From positions 1 to 25,368 of the forward strand of contig JAEZLJ010000144.1 of the NCBI GenBank assembly GCA_023415275.1: DNA of 25,368 nt. Direction: 5' to 3'. Below, piece by piece: positions 14,754 to 23,600 of the stretch. The stretch is from Bacteroidota bacterium (lineage in GTDB: Bacteria; Bacteroidota; Bacteroidia; Chitinophagales; Chitinophagaceae). The notes under the pieces were generated by a model that was not told the DNA's origin, made no database searches, and saw only the letters and a list, made by a program, of their open reading frames with translations. Position 1 is the first letter of the stretch. Every line of letters starts with the position of its first letter. A program made the translations under genes and the position numbers.

Positions 14754-15691
14754 TACAGCAACTGGCGGTCACGTAGTTTTTCTATCAAAACATCGGACAT
14801 TTTCTTATAAGCCTCATGGCTGTACCCGGCAATGTGAGGTGTGATAAGGACATTAGGCTGTTCACATAAAAAACTCAACTCCTCCTTTTGTGCCTCTGTT
14901 AAGGTGGAAAGCTTTTCATTTTCCAGCACATCTAACGCAGCACCGGCAATTTTATTGGCTTTCAAAGCATTAATTACCGAAGAAGTTTTAGTGACTTTAC
15001 CCCTGCAGGTGGTCATGAAAAATGGCTTTCTTTCCAACTGATCAAAAAAACGGTCATCTGCCATGTGATAAGTTTCGTCAGTAAGAGGCACATGCATGCT
15101 GATCACATTTGCCGCCTTTTGTATTTCTTCCATAGAAGATTCTTTTACATAGCCTGAGCCAAAACCAGATTTATACTTGTCATAAGCCAGCACCTGCACA
15201 CCAAATGGCTGCAGAAGTCTTGTGAAGGCCTGGCCTGTATTACCATATCCAATGACTCCCACGGTTTTACCTGTTAATTCTATTCCCCTGTTCTCATTCC
15301 TGAGCCATTGCCCAGCCTTTACTTCATTGAACGACCTACAGATATTATTCATAAGGTTCAGCAACAGGCCAAGCGCATGTTCTGCTACTGCATTGCGATT
15401 ACCTTCCGGTGTGCTGATGCACACTACGCCTCTTTGGCTTGCATAAGACTCATCTATCAATTCCATGCCGCTTCCCAACCGGCCTATCCATTTTAAATTG
15501 CCGGCCGCATCCAACATGTCCTTATCAATCCTGATCCTCGTGGTTACTACCAGTCCGCTAGCCGAAGCTATTGCATCCTTTAATCGGTCATAGCTGATGG
15601 ATGGCTCATAAGATACCTTATACCCTGCTGCAGTTAAGTCTTCTATAAGGTGTGCAGGAGCAGGTGCAGTAATAATAACAGTTCTTTCCAT
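14753..15691 (-). CDS. D-isomer-specific 2-hydroxyacid dehydrogenase (NAD-dependent)
   Basis: A 312-aa oxidoreductase of the phosphoglycerate/glycerate/lactate dehydrogenase superfamily that interconverts 2-hydroxy and 2-keto acids with NAD(P). The Rossmann motif is VIGYGNTG (G148, G150, G153) and the catalytic trio is R230 (TTCRG), E257 (DVLENE) and H286 (ITPHIAGY). An acidic D171 after the second beta strand (LAYDKY) points to NAD rather than NADP. There is no C-terminal ACT domain, so it is not the long serine-pathway SerA, but a short 3-phosphoglycerate or hydroxypyruvate-type role is possible. Its ATG overlaps the rsmA stop by one base (TAATG), implying coupled translation. Confidence 0.9.
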   Translation of the reverse strand: MERTVIITAPAPAHLIEDLTAAGYKVSYEPSISYDRLKDAIASASGLVVTTRIRIDKDMLDAAGNLKWIGRLGSGMELIDESYASQRGVVCISTPEGNRNAVAEHALGLLLNLMNNICRSFNEVKAGQWLRNENRGIELTGKTVGVIGYGNTGQAFTRLLQPFGVQVLAYDKYKSGFGSGYVKESSMEEIQKAANVISMHVPLTDETYHMADDRFFDQLERKPFFMTTCRGKVTKTSSVINALKANKIAGAALDVLENEKLSTLTEAQKEELSFLCEQPNVLITPHIAGYSHEAYKKMSDVLIEKLRDRQLL

Positions 15692-16443
15692 TATGTCATC
15701 AAAAAACTTAATTGTGCAAAGTCATGAACACTTAACTGTTCTGCACGTTTATTAAAAATATCAGATTGTAATACTTCCTGCCCAAAGAGGGATCTGCAAG
15801 CATTTCTCAAAGTCTTCCTTCTTTGTCCAAAGGCAGCCTTCACCAACCTAAAAAAATCTTCCCTGCTTTTCATGGCAAGCGGTTCCTTAACAGGCGTCAG
15901 TTTGATTACACCGCTTTTTACTTTGGGGGGCGGATTAAAACTCTGCTCATCTACATCAAATAAATAGATCACGTCAAAATACGCCTGTATCAACACGCTG
16001 GTCACACCATATACCTTACTGCCTTCTTTTGCCGCGATCCTGAGCGCTACTTCTTTTTGAAACATCCCTATCACACAGTCCACTGAACCTATCCAATCAA
16101 GCACCTTAAACAGGATCTCGGTGGAAATATTATAAGGGAAGTTGCCGACAATTGTAAATGACTCAGCAAAAGGTTTCTCAATATCAAGGAAGCTTTTGTG
16201 AATGATTTTATCTTTTAAAACAGGGTAGGTATGTAACAGGTAGGTTACTTTTTCATCATCCACTTCCACTGCTTTGAAATCGATACCTGGAATCTTTACC
16301 AGGTATTTGGTCAGCGCTCCACCTCCGGGACCCACCTCCAGCAGCCGGGTAAATGAACACTGCTGCAATGCGTCCACTATACGTTTGCATACCTCTTCAT
16401 CCTTCAGGAAATGTTGACCCAGCGATTTCTTTAGCGTATACAT
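15691..16443 (-). CDS. rsmA: 16S rRNA (adenine1518/1519-N6) dimethyltransferase
   Basis: RsmA (KsgA) dimethylates two adjacent adenines in the 3' terminal loop of 16S rRNA, a late step and checkpoint in 30S assembly. The 250-aa protein begins with the family opening KKSLGQHFLKD. The SAM-binding motif I is EVGPGGGALT (36-45), the catalytic NFPYNIS is at 101-107, and the C-terminal signatures FNPPPKV (169-175) and FGQRRKTLRN (205-214) are present. The ATG at 16443 is the only sensible start. It lies 13 nt after the stem of the preceding terminator, leaving almost no leader, and it overlaps the dehydrogenase gene downstream. Confidence 0.97.
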   Translation of the reverse strand: MYTLKKSLGQHFLKDEEVCKRIVDALQQCSFTRLLEVGPGGGALTKYLVKIPGIDFKAVEVDDEKVTYLLHTYPVLKDKIIHKSFLDIEKPFAESFTIVGNFPYNISTEILFKVLDWIGSVDCVIGMFQKEVALRIAAKEGSKVYGVTSVLIQAYFDVIYLFDVDEQSFNPPPKVKSGVIKLTPVKEPLAMKSREDFFRLVKAAFGQRRKTLRNACRSLFGQEVLQSDIFNKRAEQLSVHDFAQLSFLMT

Positions 16444-16456
16444 TCCTGCAAAAATA

Positions 16457-16481
16457 AACCCCCTCCATGAAAGAGGGGGTT
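16457..16481 (-). terminator. Intrinsic terminator of the 1306-aa gene, directly upstream of rsmA
   Basis: AACCCCCTC (16457-16465) pairs perfectly with GAGGGGGTT (16473-16481) around a 7-nt loop. On the minus strand the stem is followed by TATTTTTG, so the T tract fits termination of the gene ending at 16508. The same eight bases match the -7 promoter consensus TAnnTTTG and end 5 nt before the rsmA ATG. Confidence 0.88.
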
Positions 16482-16507
16482 CTACTTCTTAAATCAGGGC
16501 TAAACCC

Positions 16508-19500
16508 TTATAATTTGACAATATTTTTTATAATGAGTACTTTATTATTACTGTCGGTGATCTTTATAGAATACACTTGCGAGGTCCATTTCCTGGTATC
16601 TATCTGCAATTCAGATGTTCCTGCACCCAGGTACTTTGTTGCCATGTACACAGATTGACCTCTCATATCTGTTACCTGTATATTCAGGTTATCGGCTTTT
16701 TTCAATGACACCTTTGCCATGATCACAGAATGTACTGGATTAGGATACACATTCACCAGCGCTGAAGGATCTATATTAATGCTAACAATATTGCTGTAGC
16801 TGAATGATCCATTCAGGTCATACATTTTTAAGCGGTAATACAATACACTTGAATTCATCATACTGGCATCCTTATCAGGATAGCTGTATTTCTGACCAGT
16901 AGAGTTACCTGCCGCTGCTATATTACCAATTGCTGTAAAGTTCCTGGCATCTGTACTCCTTTCTATAATGAAATGAGATGTATTGACTTCATTGGAAGTT
17001 TCCCAGTTCAACAAGGCTGAGTTATCCTGCCATGCACCCTTAAATGTTAACAGGTTCAATGGTAGCGTAATAGGATTGGTATTGGCAAAATAGAAAGAAG
17101 AAAATGAATTGATATCTGCCTGCAACACATATCCATTACCAAAAGCCTCAGCATACTGCGGGGTAATGACCAATGGGGTAGTTGTATTCACCCATGTGGC
17201 ACCACAGGCATCACTGTTCTTGTATATACTCAGGTTAGAAATGGAATTCACCATACTGGATGCACCCTGCGAGTTGGAAGCAGCTTTGATGGCATTCAGT
17301 TCACCTGCTGTAATGTACAGACGAATACTAACAGGCGTTGATGGCTGTACCTGTGGAGTAATGGTCATATTGCGATCCAGGTACAGGCGCTTTTTTGAGT
17401 TTTCCCTTACTGGTCCACCGTTAGTATAAAAGGAAGAAGTGATTGTCCCCAGGTTATTACCATTGGCCTTGATCTCGGCCATGATGTTACCATCAGGCCC
17501 GGTAATAGGCACCCATAGGTTGTTATTGAAATTATCAATAGTGATGGTGGTTCCCGGAACACAGGTGTTGGCTGTACCGGAGGTAACATCAACGGTGGTT
17601 GGCAACAAACTTCTGCCAGTGGCATCAGGGTTGTAACCAAGGAAAGTATATTTCTGCACACAACCTGCGCACAAGGGCACTACAGGATTGGCATTGCCAG
17701 GGCCGGAGGTTGTAGAAGAATTATCCATGATCACATAGATATCCTTGCCATTAGGTGCAAACGCCAGGTCGCGGAAACGATTCTGTCCGCCAAAATAACT
17801 CACCGTATCATTCACAGTATTGGTAGGCATAGTTCCTGTACCATTGGCATCCATCCGGATACGCAACAATCTTCCCCACTTCAAAGAAGCAGCCACCAAT
17901 GATCTTTTCCAACCCGGGATCACGGTATTACTATAAAGATCCAAACCTGACCATGCCTCTGTAGGCCAGCCTGGAGCAGGTAATGCATTCCCGGGGTTAT
18001 TCTTCCATATATATTTTATGGTGCCCGGCGTGTTCACATCTCCATTTGGTGCAGGATAAGCAGAGAAGATGGGGTCCTGGTATTGGCCATACCCGGCAGC
18101 ATTGATAGCGGCCACATTGGCAACTTCATCTCCTATTGGCGGACAAGCAGAATTACCTGAATTATCTGTAAATGGTGCTCCTGCAGAAACACTGGTACTG
18201 GTACTTGCCGTGGTGGTACCATTATAGTTACCATCCGCAGCAAAGCCTTGCACCAATGGGTGTCCATAATTCTTAAAGGCTTTAATAATATTGATCTCAT
18301 CATCACTGTAAGGGCCATGCGAAGATCCATACAATATATTGAGTGAGGTATCGTAGGCAAAACCCTGGTTGTTCCGGATACCGGTACTATACACGGCACT
18401 TTGCACACCCAGTAAAGTATTATAAGGGTTGTCATTGGGTATCCATCCATTTGCGCCAGACTCACCATCAGACTCCAGGTTAAACCTTAAGATCTTTCCT
18501 TCATAGGAGGCAGCTATCTGGGCTTTTTCAGGCCTATCCCTGTTTTCATACTGCCCCGCTCCCATATCACCCTGGGCATAGAACAAATAATAGGTTCCAT
18601 TTTTAGTCACCGGGGCAATGATGATCCTTTGTGAGTTATGATCACTGCTTCCAGGCAAGGTATCACACAGTACTACCGGTGACTCAAGCCTGCTGGTAGC
18701 GGAATTGAACGTAAACCGCACCAACTTATTCCTGAAGAACATACCGGTCTTCACTGCAGTACTACCACTTAAATACCTGTGAACATAAGATACATACACA
18801 TAATCATTCAATCCTGTTCCATCCATGAACTTGGGATGCAATGCCAATCCGGCCAATCCTCCCTGGGGCCATTTAGACCAGGTGGAAGAATTAACCGCAT
18901 TTAATGTATCGGATGGAGCAGGCAAAAAAGTGCTGCCGCTTGACAGGTCCAGCACGGTGGATTTGGCGCCAGTGTTTGGATCCATCCTGTACACTTTATA
19001 TCCACGTGATTCTGTGATCCATAATTTATCGTCTGCACCATAGGTAATTTCCCATGGATAATTTAAAACGTTACTTCCTGATAGTATGGTTTGCTTAAAG
19101 ACTTCATTCATGCGTCCAGAGCCCACTGTGGTTTGTGTTACCGCACCAGGACCGGTTACTGTGATGGTAAAGACTGATCCAGAAGAAGTGCCGCCAATAG
19201 ATCCGGCACCTGCTGAAAACACCCTTATATAATAGGTACTGCCAGCGGTCAATCCTAATACAGTCATACCAGAACTACCGCAACCTAAAGAAGTCAATGA
19301 TCCGCAACTACCGGATAATACCTGGATCACCGCACCAGAAGTGCTCAGATTGGAGCCTACTCCACTTAATGTAACAGTAGCGCTGGTAGCTGTGGGTGTG
19401 AAGGTGTACCACACATCATCGTCTGCAGTTCCCGAGCAAACAGTCGGCACTCCACTATCTGATGCCAACCATACCGTACCAGCTTTGCCGGTACCTATAG

Positions 19501-20428
19501 CCAGGGCATCAGCACTGGCGCAATTATCATTAGCAGGTGGCTGTGGCGCATGCGTCACACAAATATCAAAATTGGCTGTTCCAGCTCCTGAAGGATCAGT
19601 ACCTACATTAGAAACCCTGACATAATAAGTATTACCTATTGTTAACCCTGAGGCCGTGGCTGTATTGGATCCGCAAGCCAGGGAAGTACTTCCACAAGCG
19701 CCGCTAAATATTTGTATTGCAGTATTATTTAAGGAACTTCCTGTGTTACTGATGGTCACTGCTTCTGTAGTGCTTGCAGCAGTAAAGCTGTACCAAACAT
19801 CATAATGTGTTCCCACGGGGGCGCAACCGGCTGTAACACCAGAAGAAGCCGTTGCCAGGTCCAGTGTGCCTGTGGTGGTAGTACAAGTAGTACTAGAAGT
19901 TAAAGACACCGCACCGGTGCAATTGTCATTTGCAGGCGGATCGGTCAAACAAACAGTAAAGTTATATTTACCCGCCCCATTCACTGAAGGAACTGAAGTA
20001 ACATATACCCTTATATAATACGTAGTATTTAGTGTTAAGCTATTTAATAATAAGCGTGAGGTGGCATCTCCAGCAGCTACTAAAGTAAAACTTCCGCAAG
20101 AGCCACTAAAAACCTCTACATAAGTAGTATTACTAGCTAATGAGGTGCCTGTAATATTTAATTGCAGTCCAACCTTTGAAGCTGTAGCCTTGTAGGTAAA
20201 CCAAACATCAAAAGTTGAATTAGCACCTGGCGACCCAAGCGTACCAGCAGGAGCACTATTGGTAGCATCTTGTAGTGTCATAGATGCAGAACAGGTTCCA
20301 GCGGATGAAGAAGTTAATGATGTAGCATTGGCACAATTGTCATTGGCAGGGCCCGGAGCAGCAAAAAGATTAAAGCTGATTAGAACGGGAAATAAGAATA
20401 ATAATTTGCGAAAAGCAGTTAGAGACAT
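16508..20428 (-). CDS. T9SS-exported soluble-type PQQ glucose/sorbosone dehydrogenase with three N-terminal modules
   Basis: A 1306-aa exported oxidoreductase. Order: signal peptide (1-23), three tandem NDNC-type beta modules (about 27-162, 164-293, 297-424), a six-bladed-propeller PQQ dehydrogenase (about 440-930), a beta domain (about 945-1115), an Fn3-like module, and a T9SS sorting domain (about 1223-1306, opening VNVYPNPV). Against Acinetobacter soluble glucose dehydrogenase from memory, the pocket aligns: D596-H597 (general base H144), D621 and Q626 (D163, Q168), R685-N686 (R228, N229), HGPYSDDEIN (EQGPNSDDEIN), W821-P822, K850 (K377), and R884 and R886 in NRFRD (R406, R408). The reaction is probably oxidation of an aldose to its lactone outside the cell. 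The clear change is Q246 to H704. The electron acceptor is unknown. Confidence 0.88.
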   Translation of the reverse strand: MSLTAFRKLLFLFPVLISFNLFAAPGPANDNCANATSLTSSSAGTCSASMTLQDATNSAPAGTLGSPGANSTFDVWFTYKATASKVGLQLNITGTSLASNTTYVEVFSGSCGSFTLVAAGDATSRLLLNSLTLNTTYYIRVYVTSVPSVNGAGKYNFTVCLTDPPANDNCTGAVSLTSSTTCTTTTGTLDLATASSGVTAGCAPVGTHYDVWYSFTAASTTEAVTISNTGSSLNNTAIQIFSGACGSTSLACGSNTATASGLTIGNTYYVRVSNVGTDPSGAGTANFDICVTHAPQPPANDNCASADALAIGTGKAGTVWLASDSGVPTVCSGTADDDVWYTFTPTATSATVTLSGVGSNLSTSGAVIQVLSGSCGSLTSLGCGSSGMTVLGLTAGSTYYIRVFSAGAGSIGGTSSGSVFTITVTGPGAVTQTTVGSGRMNEVFKQTILSGSNVLNYPWEITYGADDKLWITESRGYKVYRMDPNTGAKSTVLDLSSGSTFLPAPSDTLNAVNSSTWSKWPQGGLAGLALHPKFMDGTGLNDYVYVSYVHRYLSGSTAVKTGMFFRNKLVRFTFNSATSRLESPVVLCDTLPGSSDHNSQRIIIAPVTKNGTYYLFYAQGDMGAGQYENRDRPEKAQIAASYEGKILRFNLESDGESGANGWIPNDNPYNTLLGVQSAVYSTGIRNNQGFAYDTSLNILYGSSHGPYSDDEINIIKAFKNYGHPLVQGFAADGNYNGTTTASTSTSVSAGAPFTDNSGNSACPPIGDEVANVAAINAAGYGQYQDPIFSAYPAPNGDVNTPGTIKYIWKNNPGNALPAPGWPTEAWSGLDLYSNTVIPGWKRSLVAASLKWGRLLRIRMDANGTGTMPTNTVNDTVSYFGGQNRFRDLAFAPNGKDIYVIMDNSSTTSGPGNANPVVPLCAGCVQKYTFLGYNPDATGRSLLPTTVDVTSGTANTCVPGTTITIDNFNNNLWVPITGPDGNIMAEIKANGNNLGTITSSFYTNGGPVRENSKKRLYLDRNMTITPQVQPSTPVSIRLYITAGELNAIKAASNSQGASSMVNSISNLSIYKNSDACGATWVNTTTPLVITPQYAEAFGNGYVLQADINSFSSFYFANTNPITLPLNLLTFKGAWQDNSALLNWETSNEVNTSHFIIERSTDARNFTAIGNIAAAGNSTGQKYSYPDKDASMMNSSVLYYRLKMYDLNGSFSYSNIVSINIDPSALVNVYPNPVHSVIMAKVSLKKADNLNIQVTDMRGQSVYMATKYLGAGTSELQIDTRKWTSQVYSIKITDSNNKVLIIKNIVKL

Positions 20429-20435
20429 GGTCTTT

Positions 20436-20494
20436 CAGGATTTGGTTCGATTCAAAGGGGTAAAATTATGGGCACTTACTGCTCTTTCCAATAG
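20436..20494 (-). promoter_or_regulatory. Leader of the PQQ dehydrogenase gene, sharing ordered words with the opposite gene
   Basis: Reading the minus strand towards ATG 20428: CTATTGGAA (20494-20486), then CCTTTGAAT (20458-20450), then AAATCCTG (20443-20436), 7 nt before the ATG. The same three words occur in the same order before the divergent gene. No exact TAnnTTTG box was seen; TTTTACCCCTTTG overlaps the middle word and may be a variant. Confidence 0.6.
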
Positions 20495-20548
20495 CAATAC
20501 TTCTTAATTTAATGATAGAATTACGTATATCCACTTATGGTAGTTTTC

Positions 20549-20657
20549 CTATTGGAATAAATAAATCCCCTTAATACCTTCGCTGCGACCCTTTAACCTT
20601 GTTTTAGATCAAGGCCATTGGGTAATTTAGCCAAATCCTTTGAATGCCTAAATCCTG
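20549..20657 (+). promoter_or_regulatory. Leader of the 1182-aa-frame T9SS gene, paralogous to the opposite leader
   Basis: Reading the plus strand: CTATTGGAA (20549-20557), CCTTTGAAT (20637-20645), AAATCCTG (20650-20657), then 4 nt to ATG 20662. A near-match -7 box TAACCTTG lies at 20594-20601. The shared order with the minus-strand leader supports ATG 20662 over the in-frame ATG at 20644, which falls inside the CCTTTGAAT word. Confidence 0.6.
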
Positions 20658-20661
20658 CTTC

Positions 20662-23600
20662 ATGAGAACCAAATCGACACTCCGCATCCTGGTAACCTGT
20701 TTTTTCCTTGTTCTTATCAATATAGCTTTTGCACAACCGTCTAATGATTTATGCGGTAATGCATCACCTATTACTCCCACACTTCCATGCACAACTGTTT
20801 CTGGGGATTTACAAGATGCAACTAGCACTGGTTCACCTGCAGCAACTTGTGCAGGAGCTACAAGCCCAACAAATGACGTTTGGTATTCATTCACTGCTAT
20901 CTCACCTAATGTAAATATTTCTATTTCCAATTTAGGTACCAGTTTTGGAGGCACTTCACCTTTTATAGAATTATTCAGCGGAACTTGCGGTTCATTTACT
21001 TCCCTAATTTGCCAAAACGGTTCAACACCATTATCGTTTACAACACTTATTCCAGGAACTACCTATTATTTTAGAGTGTATGTTACGGGAAGTACCTCTT
21101 CTAAGCCAGCAAAAAGAACTTTTGATATTTGCCTTACCAGTTCACCAAATGATGACCCTGGTTACGCATTAACCTTAACTCCAAACACGGCATGTACTAA
21201 CACTAGCGGCTCATTAAATTTAGCTAGTTTAAGCACTGGTATACCAGCAGGATGCCAAACAGCAGGCAATCACTGGGATGTTTGGTACAAATTCACAGCA
21301 GCTAATACTTCTAGTACAGTTACTATTAGTACACTTGGTACAGGTCTTGCTTCTCCTGAAATTCAATTATTCAGTGGAACTCCCGGGTCATTAAGTTCTT
21401 TACAATGTGGAACAACCACGTTGACCGCCACGTCATTGACAATAGGTTCAACATATTACATCAGGGTTTCAAATATTGGTGCATCTGCGCCTACATCAAC
21501 TGCTACCTTTAATATATGCGTTACCCATCCTCAACCCCCTCCTGCCAATGATGATTGCGCAGGTGCTATAACATTAACTTCAAGTGCAGGATGTTCCAAT
21601 ACTGCTGCTACACTGATCAGTGCTACTGCCAGTTCAGGAATCCCTGCCGGTTGTGCATCACCAGGTACACTATATGATGTATGGTTCAAATTTGTTGCAA
21701 CTGGAACCATCCAAAATGCTTCCATTAGCAGTGTAGGTGGTGGCATTACCAACCCTGAAGTACAAATCTTCAGTGGATCATGCGGTACATTAACTTCGCT
21801 CGCCTGCGGTACTACTTCTGCTGTTACCTCAGGATTAACTGTAGGTAATACTTATTATGTAAGAGTATCCAATATTGGAAGTAGCCCTTCCAGTGCAGGA
21901 GGCTTCAATATTTGCGTGTCTGCTCCAGTGCCTGCCACTTACGAGATCAGCCGCACCTATATCAATGTGACCAAAGGTTCTACTGGTGGAACAGTAAATC
22001 CAGGCGATACACTGGAAATGAGAGCCATTCTTTCTATCAACACTAAATCACTAGACAGTCTTTCTTTCATAGATACCTTATATAACACCAAAGGACTGCG
22101 CCTTGTACCTGGCAGCCTGGCCTGGCGTACCAATGAAGGCAAGATCTATGGAAATGGAGCCAATGCCTTTACAGATGCTTTAGATGCAGACCAGGGTACC
22201 GTTTATACCAATGGACTCGATACCATTGTTCGTATCAATATAGGCGCTGGATCCACAGGAACTGCCAGGGGTGCACTGACAAGTACGTCTTATCCCCGCG
22301 TATTTGGTAGCCCCTGCCTGATCATGGCTACCTATCGTGTAGTGGTATATGCTGGTTATAATACCAAGATCAATTTCAAAACAGGTGCACTCACTTATAG
22401 GGACCAGGCAACTGGCATCCTTTCAAATGCAAGATTTCCTGTTAACAACCTTGTGGTATATAATAGCCCTGGACTTTGTCCCAATGCAGTTTCAGCTACC
22501 AATGCTTTAGGTGCAGAATCCAACGGAACATTTGGGCTTCCCAGCGGCAGCGCTCCATTAGCAAGGAACAGGGGAACTACCCCTTACATTGGTACGGGTT
22601 ATACCTATAAGCCATTTACCACTGCTGGAGGTCCAAACGATTATTTTTATGGCATAGCGAATAATACAAGCCAAACATTTACAACAATCAATACATGGGG
22701 TAAGCCAAACAGTACCTACAGGGTCTTCGATTTATGGGATATTTCAGGTGACCATACTGGAGCCAGCAACCCGGCCATGGGCAACCCGGCTTGCGATACT
22801 ACAAAACCTGTAAGTCCTACTAACCCATGCGGATACATGCTTGTTATTAACTCCGCCTACAGGGCTGATACAGCTTTCACCTATACTGTAAACAATCTTT
22901 GTCCTAATACCTATTACGAACTATCGGCCTGGTTTAAAAACATTTGCTACAAATGCGGAGCTGACTCTTTAGGTAGAAATCATTCAACAGCAGGTTATAT
23001 ACCTACAGCTCCTGGTGATACATCCGGAGTAAGACCAAATATAGCCTTTGACGTGAATGGAAGCGACTATTATACTACAGGGGATATCAGATATACCGGG
23101 GTTACCCCAACAGGATCTGACTCTACCAACCAATGGGTAAAAAGAGGGTTCGTTTACTTAACAGGACCTACTGAAACCTCATTTCTTTTAACACTAAGAA
23201 ACAATGCACCGGGTGGAGGTGGAAACGACTGGGCACTGGATGATATAGCTGTGAATACCTGTCTTCCCAACATGCGGTATTCACCATCTTTAAATCCATC
23301 CGTTTGCCAGAACAATCCTGTTGTCATTAACGATACCATCCGTTCTTACTTTAATACTTACCAGAATTACAAATGGCAGAGAAGTACAGATAATGGCACC
23401 TCATGGTCTGATATCAGCGGTGCCACTGGTACGTCCTCTCCTGTTTGGAATGGATCTGCCTGGGAATATATCACCAGCTATACTGTGCCCACATCAGCCA
23501 CCACGCTTTCCAATGCAGGAGACAAATACAGGGTGGTTGTTTCCACAACAGCAGGAAATCTATCCAACTCCAATTGCCAGGTAACTGATGGTGTGAGCCA

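Noticed and set aside
14753..15691. serA, 3-phosphoglycerate dehydrogenase of serine synthesis
   Set aside because: The superfamily is certain but there is no ACT domain and no serC or serB neighbour, so the specific substrate is not supported.
20486..20557. TTCCAATAG / CTATTGGAA inverted repeat as a single shared operator
   Set aside because: The arms are 54 bp apart and are explained better as one leader word present once before each divergent gene; a looping operator is possible but less simple.
20604..20954. Minus-strand frame across the start of the large plus-strand gene
   Set aside because: It overlaps the signal peptide and first module of a well-supported gene and carries no recognisable domain.
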